Shown piece by piece: positions 1 through 13,052 of a stretch of DNA of 64,000 nucleotides (positions are counted from its first letter, which is position 1; each line of letters starts with the position of its first letter). Both the position numbers and the translations under genes were made by a program. The notes beneath the pieces were generated by a model. It was not told the DNA's origin and searched no databases. It saw only the letters and a list, made by a program, of their open reading frames with translations. Origin of the DNA: Metellina segmentata (taxonomy: Eukaryota; Arthropoda; Arachnida; Araneae; Tetragnathidae); the NCBI GenBank assembly GCA_947359465.1, contig OX375876.1:63928998-63992997 (forward strand). Reading direction: 5' to 3'.

Positions 1-284
1 CAAATGTATGAGACTGAATGTTACTTAATCGTGCAGAAATATTTTCAGAAAATATTTTTGTATCATCTGACTATGGCATTCTTAGATAATAGTTTATATT
101 AAATTTCAGATATAGTGTTATTTTTTAACAAAGAGAGAGATATACATTTGTAAATACTCAAACATACATACACACAGTATACTATACTCATGATAGATAG
201 CTTTTTCCTATGTACTATATTACTTCTATAACTTCCACAATTTATGGTTTGACATCATTTTCACTGCTAATGATACGAATAATT

Positions 285-616
285 TTTATTATGATTTTTA
301 AAATAATTATAAATTTTAAAAATAAATTAAAACTGGTGAGCTTCTTTAACAGCTATGTTGTTTTCTATGGTTTTTAATTCGTTCTTTTGAACAGTCTAAT
401 TCACTGTTAATAATCACTTTCGCTGATTTTAAAGATGTAAAATTTTTGTTTCATTATTATTAATATAGTTAATTATAAATGTTAACAGCGACATAAAATT
501 GGTGAGATTTTTTATCATTAATTTTGTTTTCTATGGATATTAATTTATTCTTTTGATCTGTATAATGATGTGTTTTCATACTTAGTTGTTTTCTGTTAAG
601 ATATTGCGTATCAAAG
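285..616. repeat. Diverged tandem duplication, ~166-bp unit, two copies
   Basis: Two neighbouring blocks align over most of their length. Both carry a GGTGAG-like segment (at 335 and 501), then TTGTTTTCTATGG, then an ATTAATTTATTCTTTTGA-like stretch. The offset is 166 bp. The copies differ at many positions, so the duplication is old. No coding potential is visible. It could be two units of a longer satellite, but I see no third copy. Confidence 0.55.
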
Positions 617-3600
617 TGACATTAAAAAAGACAGCGACGACGGCATTCACGTTTTTAAGGGCAACAAAATCTTTGTTTCTTTTACGAGTGTTCTTGTTTC
701 TCGTAAGTTTAAAACGTTTTTGTAACATTTATAAGATATTGCTTGCTTTTGACACTGAATACTTCTAAAAGGTACCTGATGCATGCGATCTCTTGATTAA
801 AAACCACAAGACTAGAATAATAATTACAAAAATTTAGCGGTATATGAACTGGGATTTTACTGATGATATAATCCAATTAAGTAGCGTCACTTAGTAGGCC
901 GTTCTACACCAAAATCTTAAAAATTTAACTCATATTTGAAATACGTTTACCTACATAAAGTTAAATTGTAATTTCAATGTCAAAATCATACTACGGCGTT
1001 GTTCTGGATAAGAGGTAGTCAGAATACCCCATTGAATGATAATAACTGCTTTATCTGAAGACGATGAAATGGTTCCTTCACTGCTTTGTACGTTTACATA
1101 ATGACATGCTAATGGGGTTTTAAGTTACGGGTATCGAAGTAAACATTTTGAAACATCATTAAACTGCGTTAATTACGCCAAGAATATAAACCTTTTGACG
1201 TTGAGAGGAAGAGGAAATGAAAATTCAGACTCCTCGAGTCCTCTCATTATAGGAATAATAGTGATCTGTATTATGTAGCAGAATTAGACAGAATTGATGA
1301 CTATAAATCCGGTTGCATTAATTTTTGTGATGGCTTCATGTGTGAACATTGATCTAGTCATGAAGTTAAGTGATAATAATCTTAGTCGCTGAGACATTTA
1401 CTTTTTTTTTTTTTTTTTGGGGGGGGGGAGGGGAATAAAGGTTTTTTTTTCTTAGCTGACTTAAAACCTTCTTTGTAATTAAGGTTTTGATAAAAATAAA
1501 CAATTTTTTCAATTTTTAAACTTATTATGTATTTAGTAGTTATCTTATAATTTGAAGGCCTAAGGATGATTACGTGCAGTTAAGATATCTAAATAGCAAT
1601 TTACGTATCGCATTCAGCCTTCTCACCAATAAACACAAGGTGTTTTTATTAAAATTAATCTTATCTAGATGGTTAAATACATAAAAATTATAAATACGGT
1701 AATATGTGAAATCCGCCTAAAAAAATCTAGAGACAAATAAATATTTCTATGAACCGAGTTCGTAAAATACTTGTATCTTTACATTATGTTTACTTCGTAA
1801 AGTAAACAGGAAAGGAAAAATAAAATATTACAAGAGGGATTTTCAGAGTTGTAACAAACAAACCAAGACATAAATTTATAGTTTTATGTTATTTTAAAAT
1901 GTTTCGCGAAGCTATTTTAGCTACGTTTGGTATTTAATCTATTTGGAGTTGACAAATTTACTACCATACATCAATTCCAAATTCGTACTTTCGAATTTTG
2001 ATTGGCAAAGTGCTGAAATTGTATTAGAAAAACAGGCCGAGTGATGTCATGTCAAGTCCTGAATGCATACAGGAAACAAGTTCCGCGGTAGAAACACTAC
2101 AGCCACCTTCCTTTAGCTTGACCAAAAGAGCCTAAAAATCTCTGCCAGATATCATAAAATGAAAAAACTATGCCTTATACAGTATTTATACTAAAGTATA
2201 TTAAAACAAATTACATAGTTTTCAACTGCTCATGGATAGCTAATTCTTCAAAATAGAAAGCATCCACCTCACATAATACTTGAATTAAGTTATAAAATTA
2301 TGTGGGAAAAACATGTCAAAATCAGTTGACATTCATTTCTGCCGCATTGGAGATAAAAATAGGTTATTGAAATGGAATTAGGAATGGGAAAGAATTCCAT
2401 TTTCTTTTCCTTTCGGTTTTCAAAAAACGTTAGGATGAAAATATATATATGTTATGAAATACTAGAATTCTTCCCACGTCACGAAGGACCAAGAAATCTT
2501 CTAAACGTCAAAATCTTCCGGGCGTGAAGTGATGCTAAAGGCTACCCCCTCTACTTGGGAGAAAAAATTCCCCCAAGCATAATATACTGCATTATTGCTG
2601 ACTTCCTCTCACCGAGGCTCCCTCAGTAGATGTATAAATACTGCGCCGCCTTTGCAGCTGAAGAAAGAATAATATTTACGGCAAATATTTATTGTCTAAA
2701 TTTAGTTCATCATTGCTAAGACTAAGGGGTGTTTATTCAGTCATTTTTGAAAAATTCCTCTATGTTAGAAAAGGGAGATGTTTTGATTATAAAATGGGTT
2801 TTACTTCAAAAAAACTAATGGATGTATTATGGAAAAAATTGTGTAAAAAATATTTCACAGCTTAATTTAGAATTATAGAGCATAATATACATTGGTTGTC
2901 TTAACCTACTGTCAGAAAAAATCTTATTTGAATAGGATTGCGGCATTTTTTACAACCAAGATTGTCATGTTTGCAAAATGGGTTATTGCAATTTGATATG
3001 TAAGTGATTCCAATGCGATTAACTCTGTTCTTTAAGAATTCCGTGACAGTATTTTTTTTAAAATCTTCTTGTTTATTATAAACTAAGTGTACGTGTTATT
3101 TCATATCAGTTAGATGAATTAATCGATTATAATTTAATCTATATCGAATCGTTTGCAATCTTTCTTAGTCATAGTAAAATTTAAGTTTCTATTAAAAAAA
3201 AACACATTCAAAACAAGAAAGGATTAATGTAAAAGCATAAGCAAATTTCAGCAACTATCTACTTCTGACTATCAAAGAGCTTAAAAGTTTCATTAGTTCT
3301 ATGTTTAAGTCCTATTGATAAAATAAAATGAAAATTCCAAATTCCATCTTTCTGCATATCAGAATGTGTTAATTATTGATGTGAATATTAATGAATTTCT
3401 TCTAAATAAACGTGAATATTGTGAGATGTAGGAAATACAACTGTTCCTCTATAGCTGCGATAAAAGAAATCCACGTTAAATTTATTTTCCTGGACCACGT
3501 ATGTTACACTTTTGTTTCAAAAGACTTAACATCTGCTTGGTTACAAGGAGAAACATCTGCGCTGGTTTTTAGTTCATAGAATGGCAACGACATCGTCCTC

Positions 3601-4768
3601 GATGTTCAGTCTGATTTTATATTGCATTTTTATCAGTTCTTTTATGGTATTGTTAGAGGTATAAATTGCCACAGTAATGCAGGAGCTCTGATGCGATTGA
3701 GAATTCCCATTACTTCATAACATCTTGCATAATGTTGGTGCATTTGAATTAAAAATTAAAAATGAGTCAAATTATGATGTGAATAACAATGTGATTTTTC
3801 TGCACTTTTGATTTTATGTATATGTTAAAATTTTCATTTCGAAACAAATACTACGAATCGAATTTTGTCCATTAGTTATTATTCTGGTTCTTGTAAGTAG
3901 ATAGCCTATAAGTAATTATTTTGAGAACTTAAACGTGTGAATACATTTTTGACCTAACCATACCTTTGCTTTAAATAACATAAAAAAATTACGCATAAAT
4001 AGAGATTATATATCACATATATGTTTAAAAACTAGAAAAATATAAATTCATTAAAGCATATATTTCTCAGTGCAAGAAATTGACCTGAAACAGAGATACA
4101 GATATAACTTCTACTCAAACAACTTTTAATCAAGTTGCACGCATCCTGTTTGCAAGCATGTCCCACTTCTTTTAACCTCAATACAATTTGAAATTGAACA
4201 ATAAGATATACAGTGAAGATTACCTGCTAATAAAATCACGAAATGATAAGAGTATTTATAATTATTGTTCTTCAATGATTTGTCCACTTCGTGTCCCATT
4301 TATTGAGTAGCTCTTTGTAAAACGAATTCACGAAACAAACTGGATAACAAAACCAACACAAAGAAAAGCATTACAAAGAACAGTTGGAATAGAAAAATAA
4401 ATCGATCTGCGTCATCACGAGAATTATGTTTTCGTTGCTTCTGATATAATAAAAGATTGTAAACACAGAAGATTTTGTTATCTGATGCCCATCTTCATCC
4501 TCCAAAAATCCTCTTTAACATATGTTACGTAGCTGTGTGATCTGTTTATTTTTTTGGAGGTAGTTAAAAAATAACCCTCAAACCAAGAGACAAATAGCTT
4601 CCGTACCTTTCAAGGCAATTGCCCACCAACAACCTTGTTTCCCAATAAAGGTAGTACTACCGGTAACCTTAACACAGACTTTGCAAAAAAAAAAAAAAAA
4701 GTGCGGATATCTGTAATGCGTGGCTACGTGATTATTCCATCCTTTGACATTGCATAACAATATCTGGT
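617..4768. other. Unannotated AT-rich stretch
   Basis: I see no gene. A run of 17 T followed by 10 G lies at 1402-1428. A TATAAATA box with GC-rich sequence just downstream lies at 2632-2650 and is the only promoter-like spot. A poly-A run lies at about 4685-4700. The rest is AT-rich with stops in all frames. Confidence 0.5.
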
Positions 4769-4824
4769 ATTGCTCAGCGTGTATTCACTAACACACATTG
4801 CTTAGCGTGCATTCACTAAAACAT
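4769..4824. repeat. 28-bp direct repeat, two copies
   Basis: Two adjacent 28-bp units (4769-4796 and 4797-4824) share ATTGCT.AGCGTG.ATTCACTAA with only a few mismatches. This is a short simple duplication. Confidence 0.65.
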
Positions 4825-5526
4825 AAAAAAGTGCTAGTGAATAAAATATGTGAAATTGACGTTGTTGCGGATTAAGGACAGTTAAATGCATTTTGTTTTC
4901 GATTTTTAATAGCCTAAAAGTAGATTTCAATTGACCTTCTGTTTCTGTGTGTTACACTGCCTGTGTAATGAACTTCCTCTTATATAAATGCTTGATATAC
5001 GTGACATCTTTTGATATTGTAGTCTACAAAAGGAAAAACCTCGGTCGCTTTGTTTCAAAGTTGTAGATTGTTGTAGTATGGTCTCTTTTGATCTTTTGTA
5101 ACAGAGATCGAGACACATTAAACTCATTGTGTAAATAAATGTAAAATACGTGAGATTAATAAAGTATGTTGGTGTTATAAAAGAAATTTTGATGCTTTTG
5201 TTCTAGATACGTTCTACAATATTGTATTAAAGTTTTACAAACGGTCAAATAATGCTTACCAATAATACTAAAATAATCATATAAGCATTGGTTGTAACTA
5301 TTTTTCTCTTTTATCTGTTGTACGGATTATGTAATGATATTTTTATACACTACATAAACACATATGCAAATGTTGCGAAAAATACTTTAAAATAATCCAA
5401 TACTTAAAAATAATTATTTATGTCTTTTTTTTTATCTCAAAAATGTTTATTCCAAATTTCTTTTTCAAGAGAGAGAGTTTTATTGATAAATTTAACTAGG
5501 ATATTCTTATGATAATAGGCAAAAAA
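4825..5526. other. Unannotated AT-rich stretch
   Basis: Nothing recognisable. It contains a short GA run at about 5470. Confidence 0.4.
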
Positions 5527-5676
5527 GGCTCGTCATCAAGATATTGGCTATTTTTTTATGATGACGAGATCAAGATCTGGTCAGTTTTCTCTAATGACGA
5601 GATACCTCATAAATCAAGATCTGGTTAGTTTTGTTAATAACGAGATACCTATTCATGACAACAACCAAAAGGTTTA
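5527..5676 (+). mobile_element. TTAA-type palindromic MITE, subfamily 1, 5'-truncated
   Basis: It carries the family core: CGTCATCAAGATATTGGC, then ATGATGACGAGATCAAGATC, then repeats of GATCTGGT.AGTTTT and AATGACGAGATA. It ends in a degraded CCAAAAGGTTTAA, matching the family end CCACTTGGAGGGTTAA. The left terminal repeat is missing. The element is non-coding and non-autonomous. Confidence 0.7.
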
Positions 5677-6929
5677 AGCTTCATGTAATGCACAAAATAA
5701 ACATTTTAAATTACCTAAATTATAAATAGTTTATCAAATTACGAATTCATTTATATAATTTTAAAAACTTTCCATTTTCCTTATTATTAGATTATGATTG
5801 GATAGTTAAAAATATCCGTGATATTGACTGAATTAAAATGAATATATAGCAAGATAAATTAATTTCTATGCATATTTTATTCAATATCATATTTCTTATT
5901 GTTAATCTAATATATCTTCCACATTCGTTTCATCCCATTTAATCTTGATATCATCTTGCCTTGAATAAATATGTTTGAATTGTATCACTAGAGTTGCGTT
6001 TTCTATTTTTATTACCTTAACACAAACATTAAGGAACGAAAAAATAAATAACCCATTAAGCGTATCAGTGCACGCCATACTTCCCACGAGAGCGATGAAT
6101 TAATTAATTACAGTTTACTTGTCAAAATATATAAGCTCTGTCAAAAAGCAGTTTTTAAAGCATTACTGAAAATTAAATGGGAAACGTAGAATCTCCCTTC
6201 ATAGAATGTCTGATTGTGTTCCAAACTTATTTTGTAGTGCGGTAATTGGATTACTTAAAATAAAACGACTGTAATTTGAACATTTCTTTTGAATTCCTTG
6301 ATTTGAATGTTTAAATTACGGATAATGGGGAGTGGCGTTTTTCTTTTAGTGCTTTATCCAAATCAAATAATTATGTACCCTTTATTGTTTTTAAATTCAT
6401 AGAAAGAAAATATTGCTAAGGAAATACAATTTAATCTCATTCAGGCTTTTTCGTGACATCATCGTTATATACTACGGTTTAATGGCTGGGGGTTCCTTTA
6501 CAAATAGCCGTTAGTTCGACCATTGTAGTGACGAACACCAAAAAATAGTCAGTGATCTGGCTTTATAAATAAAAACTAGTATACGCTAGTCATATTAAGA
6601 TTTCGGATAGTTGTTAGGATTATGTTTTATGCTCTTATTCTTTTATGGTGTATTGACAAGAGATTTTCGTTTCATGTATATACTGTATTCTGTATTGATC
6701 GTGCCATATGAAAATTATGTCTTCGTTTACTGTGAGATTTAACGTCTTCGTCTAGTAAAAGCACTATTATTAATATGACACTTAGATCGTATGAAACCAA
6801 AAATATTCCAACAATCCATTTACTGTACATAAAAATAAATAGGCTTACTACTTCCCAAACTTCGAAGTTCATAACAGTTTTTTCTTTCGATACCACTTTA
6901 TGAACCATACGAACCTTGAAGCAGTATTT
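5677..6929. other. Unannotated AT-rich stretch
   Basis: No gene, RNA or repeat that I can support. Open frames are short and stop-rich. Confidence 0.4.
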
Positions 6930-7185
6930 GGCGCGAACTTGATAGTCTCTGAGGTACCCCGGAGCATAATGGGAGTTGGTACCACTTAGTACCTACCGCA
7001 AACTGTGTGTGGAAAGGGTCATGCCTTTCTCGAAGACTTTGGGAAACTTATAAAATTTACTCGTCTCGAAGGGAATAGGCAATTTCAAGCAGCCAACCCG
7101 ACTTTCGCATACGAGATCTGAACTCGAAACAAAGCACTGAAGTCTACGAGTTTCTTAAGAGCGACGCCTCACTCAACCACATGTG
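6930..7185 (-). mobile_element. Possible tRNA-derived SINE (family D)
   Basis: Read on the minus strand, about 7185-7100 looks like a tRNA head. An A-box-like GTGGTTGAGTGAGGCGTC is followed about 50 bp later by a B-box-like GAGTTCAGATCTC. A more GC-rich body continues to about 6930 and differs from the surrounding AT-rich DNA. Only one copy is seen in the window, so family status rests on the two boxes alone. It could also be a decayed tRNA pseudogene. Confidence 0.4.
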
Positions 7186-7541
7186 TTATGGTTCTTATAT
7201 GTATGTTTTAAAAATCATGTGGATGTGCATAAATTAAACATTTACCTATTATCATGCGGGTATCATTGCAAATCAGTTATCAATAAAATAGAGCATTTTT
7301 AATAGATATATAGACAACTAATTATCAATGACATTGTTTGTATTCAGAATAAACTAGGTTAAATTAGTTTGTTTTGGATCACAAGTCCAAATTTTGGAGA
7401 ATTTTTAAAAACATGTCACTTTAAATTAATACAATATTTCCATTTAATCTAGAAAGCAAGCTACCTATATGTATAAAAAAATCCATTTATTCAAGTAAAG
7501 ACCTCATTTTCATTCTGTCTTTCTGATCGCTTTAGAGTATA
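7186..7541. other. Unannotated AT-rich stretch
   Basis: AT-rich sequence with no recognisable feature. Confidence 0.4.
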
Positions 7542-8186
7542 ATGTATTCCATTCGTTTTCTGATGAGGGAGGCATCCACATGCTTGAAAGCTCGATCCTC
7601 TGACTTGGAATTTTTGAGGCATATTTTAAGATTTGCCCTGGGACAACAGGGTTGTTATTACGTTATGACCCTGCCACACGAACTACAAAATCGACAAGTC
7701 TTCCCACACATAAAATTGTCTCAAGAAAAAAAGAATAAAAATATTCCTGCCGTCATCACAACAGTAAATAATAACCCCCGCAAAAACAATAAAAATGGAA
7801 ATAAAAATAAAAAACGATCTCCGCGAACGTCTTTCGATTTTCCGCCATTTAGAGTCTAAAGCGTGCCATGGAAATTGTCTTGCCGACCTCAGTTTCGGCT
7901 GACATTCCAGATGAGGGAATTCCATCACCTTGGCAGGGAAATAGGAAATATAATCGAATCCCCTAACACCAGGACGTTGTTGAATGAGATAATTTACAAG
8001 ATGTGCAACCGCGAGGCTTTGCGCGTAAAAAAAATGGACGGGAAGAGCTCTGGAACAAAACATAAGTACACGGGACGTTCCACGAAAAACAAGTTCCATC
8101 GAAAAATTCTATTTCTGTCGCTTCAAAAAGCACAATTCGAAAGAGGCCCCGTAGAACATACAGTCAGAGAACAGCCCCTGGGGTAG
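7542..8186 (+). other. Two collinear open frames, unrecognised
   Basis: Reading from ATG at 7542, the frame is open to a TAA at 7857-7859. The same frame then continues open to 8186, giving about 215 codons interrupted by a single stop. The inferred peptide has no motif I recognise. Its middle is rich in Lys and Asn (around residues 60-95). A 138-codon frame also runs on the minus strand over 7683-8099, so the openness may simply reflect higher local GC. I see no convincing splice sites or poly-A signal. It may be a decayed exon, a transposon remnant or chance; I do not claim a gene. Confidence 0.15.
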
Positions 8187-10347
8187 AATTCTAATTCTAG
8201 AGGCGGTTCTGAGAGCGAAACGACATTTTTTCTTCACCTTCTTTGTTATTTATTTTCTCCCTGGCTGTCACCTCCTAAACTACCTTATGATATGTTTCTG
8301 AAGAGGATAGTGGTGTCCCATTTATTACCAGTATATTTACTACTGCGTGGTTGAACTAGATAGCTTGTTCATGGTATTCTACTGTGTGTTATGGCGTTAT
8401 ATTGTGGTACTTAATTGCTCGTAACTTCTTCTGTCTGGAATTCGTAATTAAATGCCCATTTCCCCCGAATGACTCAGATTAGAAAGCATTGTAGCTTGGT
8501 TAGTTGTGCAACTGTTCAGTAAGGGGGAAATTAACTGGATGGAAAACTTCAGGGTTTAACACTTTCGATTACGAGTTCGTTAACCATGGAAATTAAATTT
8601 CATTTCTATATTGGAATTGTTGGTTTAGTTTTAAGAATCGACCAAGATATAAGTGTTTGTCATATTTTCATTTAAAACACGTTATCGGGATCAATTTTTT
8701 CGGGAGAATAAACGTTCAGAAAAATGTGTTCATCTGGTCACTGTATGTACATAGCAGTTGCCAGTCGTACCCCATACTGCACTTGGGTATGCAACCTATA
8801 TTCTCGAATTTTAAATATGTACTCTTTTATTTGAAATAATTCTGATTTTACTTTTTACTCTGTCCCACCAACGATCATATGTTGCTAAGAAGTTATTAAA
8901 TGTTTGTGGAAAATATATATCTACTACAGTGTCTCAATAAATATTTCATCTTACTTTAATGGACATATATAATAAAAACTATCTAGTAGAATATTGTAAA
9001 ATAGTTTTAGTAGTATATAAGCAAAATTAAAACTATCTTTAGTGTTCTACTGATATTAAAGGAAAGTTATAATAATTCTAAAAAAATAGTTAGCACACAT
9101 GCTTTTCCCAAACGTTGTCATGCAAGATAATTTATCTTAACAATTATTGCCTAGCTTAAGTCCATTGTAATGCAGTAAAATATAAAATATAGACATTACA
9201 TATAGATAATTATTCATAAACCGTTCATGTAGATAGAAAAGTTTGCGGCTATAGCCTATCTCCTTTTCATATCATATTTTTTACCCTACAAACTACCATA
9301 ACAGTTAAATACTGCAATATAAAAATTTGAAAGCAATAATACTTGCAAGGTATATTTTAAACTTGATAGAAAAATTATTCCATCGCCAAAAAATATATAA
9401 TTTTTTGGACGAGCATATAGAATTTTGGTTCGGATAGCTATTACTTTAAAATTCAGCAAAATCAGAGATTATTACTATTTTACTTCCTTGATTCTACTGC
9501 AAGAGAGGAATTGTTCTGTTAAATATTTACAATGTGTCTAAACCATTTTTAGAAACAACGATTTCACCCTAGGCCTTACAGTTTTCAATGGCTCATCCTT
9601 GAGCTCAAAGAAAATAAATGTCGTCTCCAAACAGGTAGAACACACATTTGCTTCTCCCTCAAAGTCACTACCCTCTTCAAAATACTCCACATTCCGCAGC
9701 CCCTACTGCTGATGCAGAATGTTTTGGATGACGTAAATACACGCCGAGAAGCAAAGACAGAAAAACCTCCACCGGTAAACATTCTGGAGGTCGGTTACAC
9801 GGATCCGCCATTTCCCATCTCGTCTACAATTTGAGAACGAAAATACAAAATAAACTGGAAGAGACAGGGGAAGCTTTAGTTGGCACTGTTCCTAAAGTCG
9901 TCAATCCCGTTAGCCTTTTTTTCCCACTTCCCTCTCCTTCCTTCATTGTTCTCCTGTTTCTGGGGAATCCCACAAACACAATTTCCGGACTTTACTCCGG
10001 GGTCTTCAAGGACAGCAGAGTAAACGCCAATCCGGACGTTTGGACAGGATCAGCTCTGTCCGGAGACAAGATCTTCAGAAAAGAGAATGATATTATTATG
10101 AGGGGTTCGGGGTTGTAACTGTAACTGTGGTGCTTGAATGGCGGTGGGTTTCCTGCAAAGGGTGGTCGTTTCGATTGCTACAATGGCACAATTTCCCGCT
10201 CCCTTTGCTCTTTTAACATCGATCTTGCAAAGGGAATAGGCTTCGTTGATAGAAATATCAATGGTTCTTCAGCAAAGAACGTCTTTGAAATACCAACATT
10301 GGACTATTTATTTCTTATTCACAAGGAGAGCTACATTTTATGGAATA
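8187..10347. other. Unannotated stretch with a GC-richer patch at 9580-10260
   Basis: Most is AT-rich and featureless. About 9580-10260 is more GC-rich and looks like single-copy DNA within the window. It has short open frames on both strands that stop within 110 codons. It might hold a regulatory element or conserved non-coding sequence, but no motif proves it. Confidence 0.35.
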
Positions 10348-10566
10348 TTAACTCTCGTAGAGGTTTGTCTCGACGAGGTATCTCGTCATTAGAAAATCTG
10401 ATAAGATCTGGATGCACGAGATATCTCGTCATTGTAAGAAAATTGACCAGATCTTGATCTCGTCATCATAAGATATCGCATTATCTTGATGAGGTATCTC
10501 GTCTTTAACAAACTGCGCCTGATCTTGATAGACGAAATATCGCGTCAAAACCACTTTTAGGGTTAA
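10348..10566 (-). mobile_element. TTAA-type palindromic MITE, subfamily 1, complete
   Basis: This is the clearest full-length copy in the minus orientation (219 bp). It is bounded by TTAA at 10348-10351 and TTAA at 10563-10566. The right end reads AAAACCACTTTTAGGGTTAA. The interior repeats near-copies of GACGAGATATCTCGTC and AGATCTTGAT about six times. TTAA targets with CCC...GGG ends are the mark of piggyBac-type transposition. There is no coding capacity, so movement would have depended on a transposase made elsewhere. Confidence 0.8.
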
Positions 10567-11234
10567 TATGATTAATGATTCAATGGTCTTTGTGTCGTTT
10601 TTTCACTCTTGTTTGACGACCGAGTTCCTTAACCCAGTAGTCTTTTATGACGACGCCTTTTTCTAGACATTGTTGCTTGTAGAAAGCAGATTCCGACCAA
10701 TCAACCATTTATTCATCCTGTAACAATATGCACTCTAATCTATCTGTAGATTATATTAAAACCTATACTGCAAATGTAAATTAAAGACCTCGAACAGAAA
10801 AAGTTGCAAATCCATATCAGTCTGACATTTTAATGTATTATAGTCAGTCAAGACAGTCAAGAAAATATTGACCTTACCTACTATCAAAAATATATAGACG
10901 CCGAGAAAAATGCCTAAGACTAACAAATCAAAAATCCAATCTATATTTTTAGAGATGCAACAGAAATTCCTATTGATACCATGTATGGAACTTGTAAAGC
11001 TTTCTGCAATATATAATATACAGTTATCTTTTCAGCAGATATAAACACTGCATTTTTACATGAAGCCTTTTAATATGACAATGTCTATTTCTGTACGAAG
11101 CTGAGATGACTCCTCTCTTAACCTTCTGCAGGGTACGCCCGCATATATCAATTCTGCAGCATACAGTATTCTTTGTGTAACTTATTCGTCACCTGACAAA
11201 AGTTTAAAATTACTTGGCGATTTTCCTTAGATCT
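10567..11234. other. Unannotated AT-rich stretch
   Basis: Nothing recognisable. Confidence 0.4.
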
Positions 11235-11330
11235 TTCCCTTTTGGATTGATACCGGATCATCACCAATAACTCGTTCTGTTGCTCCAGTGCGACGTAAAT
11301 TCACCTATCAAATATCTAACCTTGTGGTAC
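11235..11330 (+). mobile_element. SINE family B, 3' fragment
   Basis: It matches the 3' part of the complete SINE at 39532-39836, notably GTTGCTCCAGTGCGACGT followed by AAATTCACCTA. The tRNA head and most of the body are absent or too diverged to see. Confidence 0.6.
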
Positions 11331-12884
11331 TTCTAGCCAGTTTTGACGTCCATTACCATCAGAATATTTTCTACGATCTTTTCAAACAATAGATGTGGTT
11401 ACCAAGCTATTATATGGTTTTGTTCTGGTGTAAAAACAGTACAACGCTTCTTGGAAATCTCACAAACCTCAAAAGACTAAGAGCAAATAAAACATTCAGA
11501 AATTAATCAGTTCGTTTTGTTTAAAATATTAAGTAAACACACCATATAGTATATTAAACATTTTTTAGACTTATCTTTGAATTTTACAGAAAAATACTCT
11601 TTTTGTTAAAAAATAAGACCCAATTTTATGTGATTGATGAAAAAGAAATCATACCTTAAGGATTCCAGTATATCTAGAGGCGTGTGATCTGAATGTAAAT
11701 CTTCGAAATATCCGCAACATTTTATTAGGGGTCAACCGTATCAAAGTGACTGTTAGGTGCTATCAAACTGTAGTGAATGCAAAAGTGTTTTTGCCCGAAC
11801 ATTGTTATGCCATCTCTTGTATCATCCTTCAGGGCTACCAAAAACTATAACAGAAATAACCAATAACCAATTCGTTGTAGTTCATATCTGGATATGCCTT
11901 TGCTATACATATTATAGCTATCTGTAGCTATGCACTACATAGAAATAAAAATAAATAAAATTCTTGGGATATGAACGATTTTTGTTTTGTTTAGCTTCCT
12001 AGTGACAGTCAGTTTTTTTATGAGAAAAACTTTTTTCTTGAAATCGAACAGGTATAGGAAAATAAAAGAGTCAGGACTGGGATTGAAAGAAAGAATAAGT
12101 GGCTGGACCCCAAAAAATAAAGAAGTTGAGAGAAATGGAACGAAAATAAAAAACTGCAGCTGAGAGAGAGAAAAAAAATGTGATGCAGTATTGAATTGGC
12201 TAGCGGAATGGCGTCCGTGTAGCCACATTAGAAAACGGAAAGACCATTTCTTCTAAAGTTGAACGAATTCCAATTTCACATCTTTTCTTATTTTTGTAGT
12301 TTTTTTTGTTCCGTTGTTCTTTTTTTGCTCATTTCGCCTCTTCTTTCATTTTCTTTTTCTTTTCTAAAGATTATACTTTTCTGTATTTTATTTCTGACCC
12401 ACGTGGGTAACATTAGATAGTACATTTTATTTCCTAAATTGGTTTCAGAACAATTTAAAAATTTCTATGAATCGGCTTCCCTCGAAAAAAATATGTTTCT
12501 TTTATACTGACTTTTATGTTCTCCGAGCTCGTGACTTCAATGTTAAACTAAAGTTGTTGTTGTAAGGCACCCGAAGTACATACTATATTGGGAACAGTCT
12601 TTCAATGTCAAGTCTCAAAATTTGGGTGGCTTTGTTTGCTCAGCGCCGAAGGGAGACAAGTTTCATAGAACTAAATTTATCAATTCTCCAAACCAAGAAG
12701 TGTAATACATGAAAAAAAAATTGTTGGAAAAATATGCGAATGGTGTATTAATTTTTTGTGGGTTTAATCCAATTCCATCCTGAAATTAATTTTTTTTAAT
12801 GCCCGACCACTGATCTCTTCGTCTTTTGGCACTACAAGGGGAGAAGGAGTGTGAGGAAGCATTAAGTGTAAGCCATAGTGCAGC
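11331..12884. other. Unannotated AT-rich stretch
   Basis: No feature found. A pyrimidine-rich run of T and C lies at about 12290-12370. Confidence 0.4.
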
Positions 12885-12935
12885 TTGAATAAATATGGCC
12901 CTTGCACCATAAAATGTAACCAATGTCCGAACATG
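12885..12935 (+). mobile_element. SINE family A, 3' tail fragment
   Basis: It contains AAATATGGCCCTTGCACCAT followed by AAAA, the shared 3' signature also seen at 14214-14433 (minus), 25280-25430, 34688-34885 and 58715-58800. Only the tail is recognisable. Confidence 0.55.
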
Positions 12936-12959
12936 GACATCTATGTATGTAGTTTCAAA

Positions 12960-13052
12960 CCGGGATTTGAACCTACATAGATGTTGGGATTAGATCCACG
13001 ATGATTTATTGGGTGAGAGATGAACAACGACCATTATACAAGGTAGCCACCA
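12960..13052 (-). mobile_element. tRNA-like head of a SINE
   Basis: On the minus strand a tRNA-like stretch has an A-box region (TGGCTACCTTGTATAATGG) and a good B box (GGTTCAAATCC). The arms are too degraded for a functional tRNA. The adjacent family-A tail at 12885-12935 faces the other way, so these are two abutting fragments, not one element. Confidence 0.45.

Noticed and set aside
9831..10457. Two same-frame open stretches as a gene
   Set aside because: Two stops separate them, the second lacks an ATG start, and its 3' part runs into a MITE.
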